From an uncultured Nocardiopsis sp. (GTDB lineage: Bacteria > Actinomycetota > Actinomycetes > Streptosporangiales > Streptosporangiaceae): 10,297 nt of DNA. The translations under genes and the position numbers were made by a program. This document shows positions 1 through 5,673 of this stretch, in pieces; the stretch's first letter is position 1; every line of letters starts with the position of its first letter. Below the pieces are notes generated by a model. It ran no database searches. It had not been told where the DNA came from and was given only the letters and a program-made list of their open reading frames with translations. Where the stretch lies: positions 1-10,297 of the forward strand of contig CALGOD010001083.1 in assembly GCA_937957845.1 (NCBI GenBank), written 5' to 3'.

Positions 1-31
1 ACCATCCGGAGAGGCGAACGGAGGAAGGACG

Positions 32-568
32 ATGAACCGTCCCGAGAACCCCCTCGCGAACACGGGAACACGCACGCACAGACCGGAACGGGTCGAGCCG
101 GCGGGCTCCCCGGGCACGACCCACACGGTGGGGGTCGACGCGGAGGTGAACGACGCCGCCGCACCGCCCGAGGGGGACGCCATGGTGTCGGACGGCCGGG
201 GGAGCCGGGAACGCGGGGCCGCGCCCACGGGGGCGTCGCGGAGTCCCGCGCGGACGAGGGAGTCCGCCCAGGCGGGCCCCTCGGGGCAGTCGTGGAGGCC
301 GCGACCCCGCGGACTGGACCCGCGGGAGGTACGCGACCGTTGGGTCGCGGCCCAGGGCGAGTTCGTCGACGACCCCTCGCAGGCCGTGCGCGACGCCGAC
401 GCGTTGGCGTCGCGGGTCGCCGAAGCCGTGGTCGCCGAGATCGAGGCCCGGCGCGCCGAACTCCGCTCCGCCTGGGACGGCGGCAGCGGCACGGACACCG
501 AGTCGCTCAGGGTGGCCCTGCGCGACTACCGCTCCTTCGTCGAGCACCTGGCCGGCGAGCGCGTCTGA
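32..568 (+). CDS. Conserved actinobacterial protein of unknown function
   Basis: 178 aa. Start ATG 32 is chosen because GGAGGAAGG (20-28) lies at good Shine-Dalgarno distance; a later in-frame ATG (codon 51) has only a G-rich stretch before it. Residues 1-92 are rich in Pro, Arg, Gly and Thr and look disordered. Residues about 95-175 form a compact, charged helical domain with the pattern RWxxxQxxFVDDPxxAVxxADAL, a helix rich in Glu, Arg and Ala, and the closing motif DTExLRVALRxYRSFxxHL. From memory, a similar C-terminal domain recurs in small Streptomyces and related proteins annotated as hypothetical. I know no biochemical role for it. There is no signal peptide or membrane segment, so it is probably cytoplasmic. 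It is followed at once by a strong terminator and is not in the downstream operon. Its promoter and any upstream partner lie outside the window. Confidence 0.8.
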   Translation: MNRPENPLANTGTRTHRPERVEPAGSPGTTHTVGVDAEVNDAAAPPEGDAMVSDGRGSRERGAAPTGASRSPARTRESAQAGPSGQSWRPRPRGLDPREVRDRWVAAQGEFVDDPSQAVRDADALASRVAEAVVAEIEARRAELRSAWDGGSGTDTESLRVALRDYRSFVEHLAGERV

Positions 569-596
569 CCACCGACCCCGACGAGGGGTCGCCACA

Positions 597-633
597 GAAG
601 GGGGTGCGGGACCCTTGGTCCCGCACCCCCTTC
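597..633 (+). terminator. Strong hairpin terminator after the 32-568 gene
   Basis: A perfect 17-bp inverted repeat (597-613 paired with 617-633, 3-nt loop CTT) starts 28 nt after the stop codon at 566-568. The top of the stem is GC-rich (GGGGGTGCGGGACC). The arms end in GAA/TTC, and there is no long T-tract, as is common for actinobacterial terminators. It insulates the operon promoter downstream from readthrough. Confidence 0.85.
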
Positions 634-876
634 GTGTCGTCTCGTGTCGTCCGCGGTCGACGACGCCGCACCTGTGAATCCGTGGGAACACCCTCTGCCC
701 CGGCCCTGCCGCACCTCCTCCTGTCACACCCCGGCCACGAGAAGGTAACGAGAACACGCCTCCCAGGCGTCGCCGCCGGTAAAAAATTCCGACCGGCATC
801 CGATCGAAAACCCTTGTGGCGTAAGGAAAACGTGCGACCTGCGACGATGCGCCTCCGATCTCCCCCCTCCCGGGCA
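634..876. other. Non-coding region upstream of the gntR operon
   Basis: Between the terminator and the TTGACA box there is no convincing gene on either strand. The minus-strand reading frame here runs through the terminator hairpin and has Arg-rich shadow composition. A 9-bp direct repeat TCGTGTCGT occurs at 632-640 and 642-650. Around 775-845 the DNA is more AT-rich than elsewhere in the window (runs such as AAAAAATT and GAAAA) and holds the inverted repeat listed separately. It could hold further regulator sites or a leader promoter. Confidence 0.5.
775..797. repeat. Inverted repeat GCCGGT / ACCGGC with AT-rich centre
   Basis: GCCGGT (775-780) and ACCGGC (792-797) are perfect 6-bp arms around an 11-nt AT-rich centre. 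The spacing suits a dimeric DNA-binding protein better than a terminator, since no T-tract follows. It lies about 80 bp upstream of the TTGACA box. Its function is unknown, and a chance origin is possible. Confidence 0.3.
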
Positions 877-905
877 TTGACACCGGTCACAGTGTGATCC
901 AATGT
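877..905 (+). promoter_or_regulatory. Putative promoter of the gntR-tctCBA operon
   Basis: TTGACA (877-882) is a perfect -35 hexamer. At 17-bp spacing the -10 hexamer would be CAATGT (900-905), a poor match that keeps only the A at position 2 and the final T, as is common in actinobacterial promoters that need or tolerate regulators. Transcription would start near 911, inside the GTTAAC array. The -35 call is good; the -10 call is tentative. Confidence 0.5.
885..899. promoter_or_regulatory. Palindrome TCACA-G-TGTGA in the promoter spacer
   Basis: A perfect 11-bp palindrome TCACAGTGTGA (887-897, centre G892) extends by one further G/C pair across one mismatch to 885-899. It lies between the presumed -35 and -10 boxes, where a bound protein would block RNA polymerase. 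The half-sites are in the reverse order of a CRP site (TGTGA-N6-TCACA), so it is not a CRP box. The binding protein is unknown. Confidence 0.45.
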
Positions 906-927
906 GGTTAACCGTTAACAGTTAACC
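906..927. promoter_or_regulatory. Putative GntR/FCD operator: three GTTAAC repeats
   Basis: GTTAAC occurs at 907-912, 914-919 and 921-926, exactly 7 bp apart, flanked by an outer G (906) and C (927). The whole 22-bp block is a near-perfect palindrome: 10 of 11 pairs match, with only 913/920 mismatched. Each hexamer fits the general GntR-family pattern GT-Nx-AC. The block covers the presumed transcription start and ends just before the ribosome binding site AAAGGA (929-934). This position suits a repressor site for the product of the adjacent gene at 939-1607. Autoregulation is inferred from position, not shown. Confidence 0.65.
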
Positions 928-938
928 GAAAGGACACC

Positions 939-1607
939 ATGTCGGAGATCCTGCCCATCAAGCAGCAGGCGCTCGGTGACAAGGTCGCCGACGAGCTCCG
1001 GCGGCTGATCATCACCGGTCGTTACGCGCCCGGGACCTCACTCGTCGAAGGCCGCCTGGCCGAACAGTTCGGCCTGAGTCGGGGACCGATCCGCGACGCG
1101 CTCAAGCTGCTGGCCTCGGAGGGGCTCATCGACACCAACCGTCGCAGCGCCACCGTCGTGGGGCTGGACGGTGAGGACATCGACGAGTTGTTCTCCCTCC
1201 GCGGCTCGTTGGAGCGGCTGGCCCTGGAGATCGGTCTGAACCGCGACCGGGCCGGGCTCAGCGCAGGACTCCAGGAGCCTCTGAGGCAGATGCGCAAGGC
1301 GCGTGAGGCCCGTGATCCGGACGCCTTCACCGCCGCCGACGTGCGTTTCCATTCGGTCTTCTACGAAGTGGCCGGACACCGGCGCCTCGCCGACGTATGG
1401 GCCCAGTACCGACCCACCATCGAGGTACTGCTCCTGGCCTCCAACGAGCGCTACGAGGACCTCGGCCCCTCCGTCACCGCGCACGAGGTCCTGGCCGAGC
1501 TGATCGGTTCCGGCGACCCCGAGGTCGTGTTCGCGGAACTGCGCGAACACCTGGACAACGCCCGACTCAGGCTCCGTACGCCCTACACCCGACCGGTGAC
1601 CGACTGA
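939..1607 (+). CDS. GntR-family transcriptional regulator, FCD (FadR) subfamily
   Basis: 222 aa, normal length for the family. The ATG at 939 follows AAAGGA (929-934). The N-terminal winged helix-turn-helix (about residues 10-75) has the GntR pattern: IITGRYAPGTSL, then LAEQFGLSRGPIRDALKLLASEGLI. The C-terminal part (about 80-210) is an all-helical FCD ligand-binding domain. The residues that usually hold a divalent metal in this fold appear intact: D134 and H138 (ADVRFH), H182 (AHEVL) and H204 (REHL). FCD regulators commonly sense small organic acids or sugar acids bound at that metal, which matches the carboxylate transporter genes that begin 64 nt downstream. It is the first gene of the apparent operon and probably represses it through the GTTAAC array just upstream. 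The effector is unknown: substrate or aldolase product are the obvious candidates. Confidence 0.93.
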   Translation: MSEILPIKQQALGDKVADELRRLIITGRYAPGTSLVEGRLAEQFGLSRGPIRDALKLLASEGLIDTNRRSATVVGLDGEDIDELFSLRGSLERLALEIGLNRDRAGLSAGLQEPLRQMRKAREARDPDAFTAADVRFHSVFYEVAGHRRLADVWAQYRPTIEVLLLASNERYEDLGPSVTAHEVLAELIGSGDPEVVFAELREHLDNARLRLRTPYTRPVTD

Positions 1608-1671
1608 CCCGCCGTCGTCCCCCAGCACCCCCCACTGACCGCCGATCCCCGAGAAAGATCCGGAGAACACC

Positions 1672-2643
1672 ATGCGTTCCACCACCCTCCGCCTGACGGC
1701 GGCGGCACTGGCCGTCACGGCCCTCACCGCGGGCTGTGCGGACAGGGGCGGTGTCAGTGAGGACACCGCCGACTACCCCAGCCAGGACATCACGCTCGTG
1801 GTGCCCTACGACGCGGGAGGCGCCTCCGACCTGGCCGCACGCACCCTGGCGGCCGAGATGGAGGACGTCCTGGGACAGAACATCATCGTGGAGAACCGCA
1901 GCGGCGGTGCCGGCTCCGTGGGACTGCAGCACCTCGCCGACAGCGCCGCGGACGGCTACACGATCGGTTACCTGCCCGTCGAGACCGTGATGCTCGGCCA
2001 CCAGGGCTACGACGTGGACCCGGCCGACTACGACCTCGTGGGCCAGATGGTCTCGGTCCCGGCGACCATCGCCGTTCCCACCGACAGCCCCTACGAGACC
2101 CTCGACGACCTGGTGGAGGCCGCGAAGGAGGACCCGGACTCCATCACGGTGTCCAACTCGGGCGCGGGCTCGATCTGGGAGGCCGCCACCCGTGAGCTGG
2201 GTGAGGCCACCGAGAGCGCGTTCCGTCCCGTTCCCTTCGACGGTGGGGCCCCCGCCGTCACCGCCGCCATCGGCGGCCAGGTGGACGCGGTCGTGGCGGG
2301 CATCTCCGAGACGGCTCCCGCGCACGCCGACGAGCAGCTCCGTGTCCTGGCGGTGTTCGACTCCGAGCCCTCGGAGTCGCTGCCCGACGTGGAGACCGCG
2401 AGCGAGCAGGGCGTCGACGTCGTCATCGGCGGTTGGGGCGGCATCGGCACTCCGGCCGGCGTTCCCGAGGAGGTCCTCCAGAAGCTGGAGGAGGCCTTCT
2501 CCACCGCCGCGGACTCCGAGGGGTTCCAGACGATCATCACCGACTCCGGCAACATCCCCGTGAACGTCCCGGCCGCGGAGTTCGGGGAGTTCGTCGAGGC
2601 CGAGAACACCCGCTTCGAGCAGCTGCTCCGCGTCGAGGACTGA
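1672..2643 (+). CDS. tctC: Tripartite tricarboxylate transporter substrate-binding protein TctC (Bug family)
   Basis: 323 aa, typical Bug-protein length. The start ATG 1672 follows CGGAG (1661-1665). The N-terminus is a lipoprotein signal: basic MRSTTLR, a hydrophobic stretch, then TAGC with C22 as the lipidated Cys, so it is probably anchored on the outer face of the membrane. The mature protein shows Bug hallmarks: YPSQDITLVVPYDAGGASD, LGQNIIVENRSGGAGSVG and DGYTIGYLP in the first lobe, then PFDGGAPAVTAAIGGQVDA and GWGGIGTPAGVP in the second. The family binds carboxylates such as citrate, dicarboxylates, aromatic acids and sugar acids through two beta-loops that contact one carboxylate group; the ligand cannot be read from sequence. 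It delivers substrate to TctAB, encoded next. A GAGGA (2635-2639) near its 3' end serves as ribosome binding site for tctB, so the two genes are likely translationally coupled. Confidence 0.93.
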   Translation: MRSTTLRLTAAALAVTALTAGCADRGGVSEDTADYPSQDITLVVPYDAGGASDLAARTLAAEMEDVLGQNIIVENRSGGAGSVGLQHLADSAADGYTIGYLPVETVMLGHQGYDVDPADYDLVGQMVSVPATIAVPTDSPYETLDDLVEAAKEDPDSITVSNSGAGSIWEAATRELGEATESAFRPVPFDGGAPAVTAAIGGQVDAVVAGISETAPAHADEQLRVLAVFDSEPSESLPDVETASEQGVDVVIGGWGGIGTPAGVPEEVLQKLEEAFSTAADSEGFQTIITDSGNIPVNVPAAEFGEFVEAENTRFEQLLRVED

Positions 2644-2648
2644 CCACC

Positions 2649-3152
2649 GTGTCCAGCCCGCAGAAGCAGCCGGACGCGCCGCCCGCCGAGGAGGCGGCGC
2701 GTCCCGCGTCCCGCGCACGCGAACTGGTGCCGGCCGCGGCCGGCGTGGCCCTGGGTCTGGCCACGTTCGCGCTGGCTCTACAGATCCCCGAGGGGACACG
2801 GCTGACGCAGTTCAGCCCGCGTTGGTGGCCCCAGGTCCTCTCCCTGCTGCTCGTCGGCCTGAGCCTGGTGCACGGAACCGTCTCGCTCCTGCGCCCGCGC
2901 CAGGCCGACGAGGACGCGCCGGATCCCTCCACCCGTCAGGGGAGTCTGCGGCTGATCGCCATGGTGGCGGCCATCGTGGGTTACGGAGTGCTCTGGTACT
3001 TCGTCGACTTCCGGGTGTCCACCGCGATCCTGGTCGCCGCGCTCGCCTACCTCGGCGGAGGACGGGGTTGGAAGGCGCTCCTGGCCTTCCCCGTCGTCGT
3101 CACCGCCGTCCTGTACCTGCTGTTCGGCGTCTTGTTGAGGGTGCCACTATGA
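2649..3152 (+). CDS. tctB: Tripartite tricarboxylate transporter small membrane subunit TctB
   Basis: 167 aa. The start is GTG 2649, five bases after the tctC stop, with GAGGA (2635-2639) nine bases upstream. Upstream ATGs in this frame lie inside tctC and would add an Arg-rich non-protein-like extension. Residues 1-25 are a charged Pro/Ala-rich cytoplasmic tail. Hydrophobic segments follow at about 27-46, 62-82, 100-119, 122-137 and 143-163; the last may form a hairpin with its neighbour. The pattern FSPRWWPQVLSLLLVGLSL matches the conserved TctB segment after the first helix. TctB is the small, poorly conserved integral membrane partner of TctA, and together they import the TctC-bound acid by secondary transport. 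Its end overlaps the tctA start by 4 bp (ATGA), a mark of translational coupling and fixed subunit ratio. Confidence 0.88.
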   Translation: MSSPQKQPDAPPAEEAARPASRARELVPAAAGVALGLATFALALQIPEGTRLTQFSPRWWPQVLSLLLVGLSLVHGTVSLLRPRQADEDAPDPSTRQGSLRLIAMVAAIVGYGVLWYFVDFRVSTAILVAALAYLGGGRGWKALLAFPVVVTAVLYLLFGVLLRVPL

Positions 3153-4657
3153 GTCCGCTCGTCGAGGGTTTCAGCGCTCTGCTGGAACCCACCGTGCTGC
3201 TGTGCATCGCCGCGGGCGCCCTGCTGGGCATGCTGGTCGGCGCCTTCCCCGGTGTCACCGCGACCATGGCGGTCGCCCTGGCCAGCGGCTTCACTCTGGC
3301 GCTGGACCCGCTTCCGGGCCTGGCCGTCCTGCTGACGATCTACGTCGCGTCCAACTTCGGGGACCGTGTCCCCGCGATCCTGGTCAACACGCCGGGGACG
3401 CCCGCCTCCATCGCCACCACCTTCGACGGCTACGCGATGGCACGCAAGGGCCAGGCCGGGTTGGCCCTGACCTCGTCCGCCTTCGCCTCGGCCTGGGGCA
3501 CCCTGGTCGGCGTCGTGCTGCTGATGGTCGCCGCCATCCCGCTGTCCCGGCTGGCGCTGAACTTCGGCCCCGCCGAGATGTTCGCGTTGGTCGTGTTCGG
3601 GCTGACGATGATGATCGGGGTGTCCGGGGGCAAGGTCCTCAAGGGCCTCATGGCGGGCGCGCTCGGTCTGCTCTTGGCCACGGTGGGACGCGACCCCATC
3701 ACCGGAACCCAGCGCTTCACCTTCGGCATCCCGGAGCTGACGGACGGCATCCCGTTCATCGCGGCCATCATCGGGCTCTTCGGCATCGCCGAGGTCATGA
3801 ACCAGGTCCTCACCCACCGCCGGGACGCCGTGGTCAAACCGATCACCGACTTCGGCCGGTGGTTCCCCCGCCGCTCCGACTGGCGCACCATGCTCAAGCC
3901 GCTGGCCGTCGGCAGCGGGGTGGGCGGCGTCGTCGGCGTGATCCCCGCGACCGGGGGCGACATCGCCGGCATCCTCGGATGGGACCAGGCCCGGCGCCTG
4001 TCCAAGCGGCCCGAGGAGTTCGGCAAGGGCTCCCTGGAGGGCATCACCGCCGCCGACACCTCCTCCAACGCCACCCTCGGCGGCTCGGTCACCACCACCC
4101 TGGCGCTGGGCCTGCCCGGCGACTCGGTGATGGCGGTGATGATCGGCTCCATGGTCGTCTGGGGCATCCAGCCCGGTCCATCCCTGTTCGCCAACCAGCC
4201 CGACCTGGTGTTCAGCATCGCCGGGATCATGCTGATCGCGACCGTGCTGGCGCTGGTCGTGAGCGTCCTGAGGATGCGGGGCGTGGCCAAGCTCCTGGAG
4301 CTGCCGCACCACTTCCTGTGGGCCGTCATCCTCGTGTTCTGCATGGTCGGCACCTACGCCGTGGGCAACAGTGTCTTCGACGTGGCCGTCATGCTCGTTT
4401 TCGGGATCATCGGCCTGTTCCTGCGCCGCTTCGGCATCCCTCCGGGCCCGGTCGTCCTGGGCCTGATCCTGGGCTCGCTCGCCGAGGGCAACCTGCGTCG
4501 AGCCCTGGAAATCGGCGGGGTCGGCACCATCGTCACCAGCCCGATCGCCGTGGGCCTGCTCGTGGTCAGTGCCCTGGCCCTGGCCGCTCCGCTGCTGCGC
4601 GCCGCCTGGCGCCGCCGTTCGGCCGCGAAGCAGGACACCGACGCCACGGTCCGGTGA
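3149..4657 (+). CDS. tctA: Tripartite tricarboxylate transporter large membrane subunit TctA
   Basis: 502 aa, the usual TctA size. The start ATG 3149 overlaps the tctB stop (ATGA) and follows GAGGG (3137-3141); the frame is open further upstream but that part overlaps tctB and is not protein-like. The protein is very hydrophobic, with about 11-12 membrane segments. Family signatures are clear: GAFPGVTATMAVAL (about 31-44), NTPGTPAS (80-87), DGYAMARKGQ, and the long conserved central block about 265-355 including PATGGD, WDQARRLSK, SSNATLGGSV, LGLPGD and IQPGPSLF. TctA forms the translocation path and couples import to a proton or sodium gradient. Two acidic residues lie in loops that are often glycine- or alanine-rich in relatives (D271 in PATGGD and the Asp of LGLPGD). 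They might relate to substrate or ion choice, but that is speculation. Confidence 0.95.
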   Translation: MSPLVEGFSALLEPTVLLCIAAGALLGMLVGAFPGVTATMAVALASGFTLALDPLPGLAVLLTIYVASNFGDRVPAILVNTPGTPASIATTFDGYAMARKGQAGLALTSSAFASAWGTLVGVVLLMVAAIPLSRLALNFGPAEMFALVVFGLTMMIGVSGGKVLKGLMAGALGLLLATVGRDPITGTQRFTFGIPELTDGIPFIAAIIGLFGIAEVMNQVLTHRRDAVVKPITDFGRWFPRRSDWRTMLKPLAVGSGVGGVVGVIPATGGDIAGILGWDQARRLSKRPEEFGKGSLEGITAADTSSNATLGGSVTTTLALGLPGDSVMAVMIGSMVVWGIQPGPSLFANQPDLVFSIAGIMLIATVLALVVSVLRMRGVAKLLELPHHFLWAVILVFCMVGTYAVGNSVFDVAVMLVFGIIGLFLRRFGIPPGPVVLGLILGSLAEGNLRRALEIGGVGTIVTSPIAVGLLVVSALALAAPLLRAAWRRRSAAKQDTDATVR

Positions 4658-4716
4658 ATCCACCGCGCCGCCGACACGACGCCCGTCCCGCCCCCCTTCC
4701 AACCTCGTCCACACAA

Positions 4717-4730
4717 GGAGGACCATCCTC
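4717..4730 (+). promoter_or_regulatory. Shine-Dalgarno of the aldolase gene inside a small hairpin
   Basis: AAGGAGGA (4715-4722) is a near-consensus ribosome binding site eight bases before ATG 4731. Its GAGGA (4718-4722) is complementary to TCCTC (4726-4730), giving a 5-bp stem with a CCA loop that ends directly at the start codon. Such a stem could lower initiation or make it depend on ribosomes arriving from tctA. It is short, so a chance origin is possible. Confidence 0.35.
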
Positions 4731-5600
4731 ATGTCCGCGCACCCACAGGTGATCACCGCCCTTCCCACTCCCTTCACCACGGACGAGGAACTCGACCTCG
4801 GTGCCGCCGAGGCCCTGTTCACCTCGATCCACGAGGCGGGTGTGGACGGGGTGTTCGCGGCGGGGACCACCGGCGAGTTCACCGCCCTGGACGTCGACGA
4901 ACGCCTGCTGGTGGTGCGTACCGCGCTGAAGGTCTTCGGACCGGACGGCGTGTACGCGCACGTGGGATCGGCCGCTCCCCGGCAGGCCGAACGACTGGCC
5001 CGTGCGGCGGTGGAGGCGGGGGCCCGCCGCCTGGCCGCCGTCACGCCCTTCTTCCTGCCCGCGCCCGAGGACGCGCTGCTGCGCTACTACGAGCGTGTCG
5101 TGGCGGCCGCGGAGGGCGCCGAGGTCCACGCCTACCTGTTCGGGGTTCGGACCACGACCCCCGCGCCCCCGTCCGTCCTGGAACGCCTGGCCCAGGTGGG
5201 CGTGCGCGGCGTCAAGATCAGCGGGGAGGACGACGCCTCCGTCCGGTCCTATCTGGAGGCCGCACCCGAGGGGTTCTCCGTCCTGTCCGGCAACGACATC
5301 GCCTTCGCCGAACTCGTCCGCGCCGGAGGCCTGGGCGTGGTGTCCGGGGTCTCCTCGGTCTTCCCCAAGCCGTTCGTCGCCCTGCGTGACGCCCTGCGCG
5401 CCGATGACACGGAGGGCGTGACGGCGGCGCGCCCGCTCGTGGAGCGGGCCGTCTCCGCGGTCAGGGCCGGCAGCATCCCCCACCTCAAGGCGGGGCTGGA
5501 GGTCCAGGGGCTGTCCGCGGGACCGGCCCGGGTCTGTGAGGGGCGTGTGAGCGAGGAGGACCTCGCCGTGCTCAGAGAGACCGCGCGGGCCCTGTCCTGA
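4731..5600 (+). CDS. DHDPS/N-acetylneuraminate lyase superfamily aldolase or dehydratase, substrate unknown
   Basis: 289 aa, a full-length TIM-barrel enzyme of the class I (Schiff-base) DHDPS/NAL superfamily. The ATG 4731 follows AAGGAGGA. Visible active-site elements are GTTGEF (45-50, binds the keto-acid carboxylate), Y135 in HAYLFGVRT (proton-relay Tyr), R140 in the position of the substrate-binding Arg, and K162 in GVKISGED, the expected pyruvate or keto-acid Schiff-base lysine. The segment that reads PYY in true DapA is PFF here (F107, F108), so the Tyr passed between neighbouring subunits in lysine biosynthesis is absent. With the transporter and kinase context, this argues for a catabolic role: retro-aldol cleavage or dehydration of an imported or derived 2-keto-3-deoxy acid, probably releasing pyruvate. 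It sits 73 nt after tctA and 73 nt before the kinase gene. The superfamily call is firm; the reaction is inferred. Confidence 0.9.
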   Translation: MSAHPQVITALPTPFTTDEELDLGAAEALFTSIHEAGVDGVFAAGTTGEFTALDVDERLLVVRTALKVFGPDGVYAHVGSAAPRQAERLARAAVEAGARRLAAVTPFFLPAPEDALLRYYERVVAAAEGAEVHAYLFGVRTTTPAPPSVLERLAQVGVRGVKISGEDDASVRSYLEAAPEGFSVLSGNDIAFAELVRAGGLGVVSGVSSVFPKPFVALRDALRADDTEGVTAARPLVERAVSAVRAGSIPHLKAGLEVQGLSAGPARVCEGRVSEEDLAVLRETARALS

Positions 5601-5673
5601 CGCCCGGGCCCCGGTACGTCCGAGACGGTTCCGCCACGGGCGGACCCCGAAGTACGAAGAAGAGGATGCACAC

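Noticed and set aside
887..897. CRP-like binding site
   Set aside because: The half-sites are in the order TCACA then TGTGA with one base between them, the reverse of TGTGA-N6-TCACA, so the geometry is wrong for CRP.
507..902. Minus-strand frame filling the intergenic region upstream of gntR
   Set aside because: It crosses the 17-bp terminator hairpin and the promoter palindrome, is Arg-rich and has no conserved pattern.
1567..2799. Minus-strand frame opposite tctC
   Set aside because: A shadow of tctC codon bias, with no recognisable domain and no plausible ribosome binding site considered convincing.
3047..5044. Long minus-strand open frame (665 codons) opposite tctA and the aldolase gene
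   Set aside because: Its product is a low-complexity stretch rich in Gly, Asp, Gln, His and Arg with no family motifs, while the + strand encodes clear TctA and DHDPS-family proteins. Such shadows are typical of very GC-rich DNA.
4731..5600. Assignment of the DHDPS-family gene as lysine-biosynthetic dapA
   Set aside because: The PYY motif is PFF, and the gene lies in a transporter-kinase operon without dapB or other lysine genes.
5630..5644. Hairpin TCCGCC-ACG-GGCGGA between the aldolase and kinase genes as a terminator
   Set aside because: It is only 6 bp with no following T-tract, and the kinase gene follows closely with a good ribosome binding site, so the operon probably continues.
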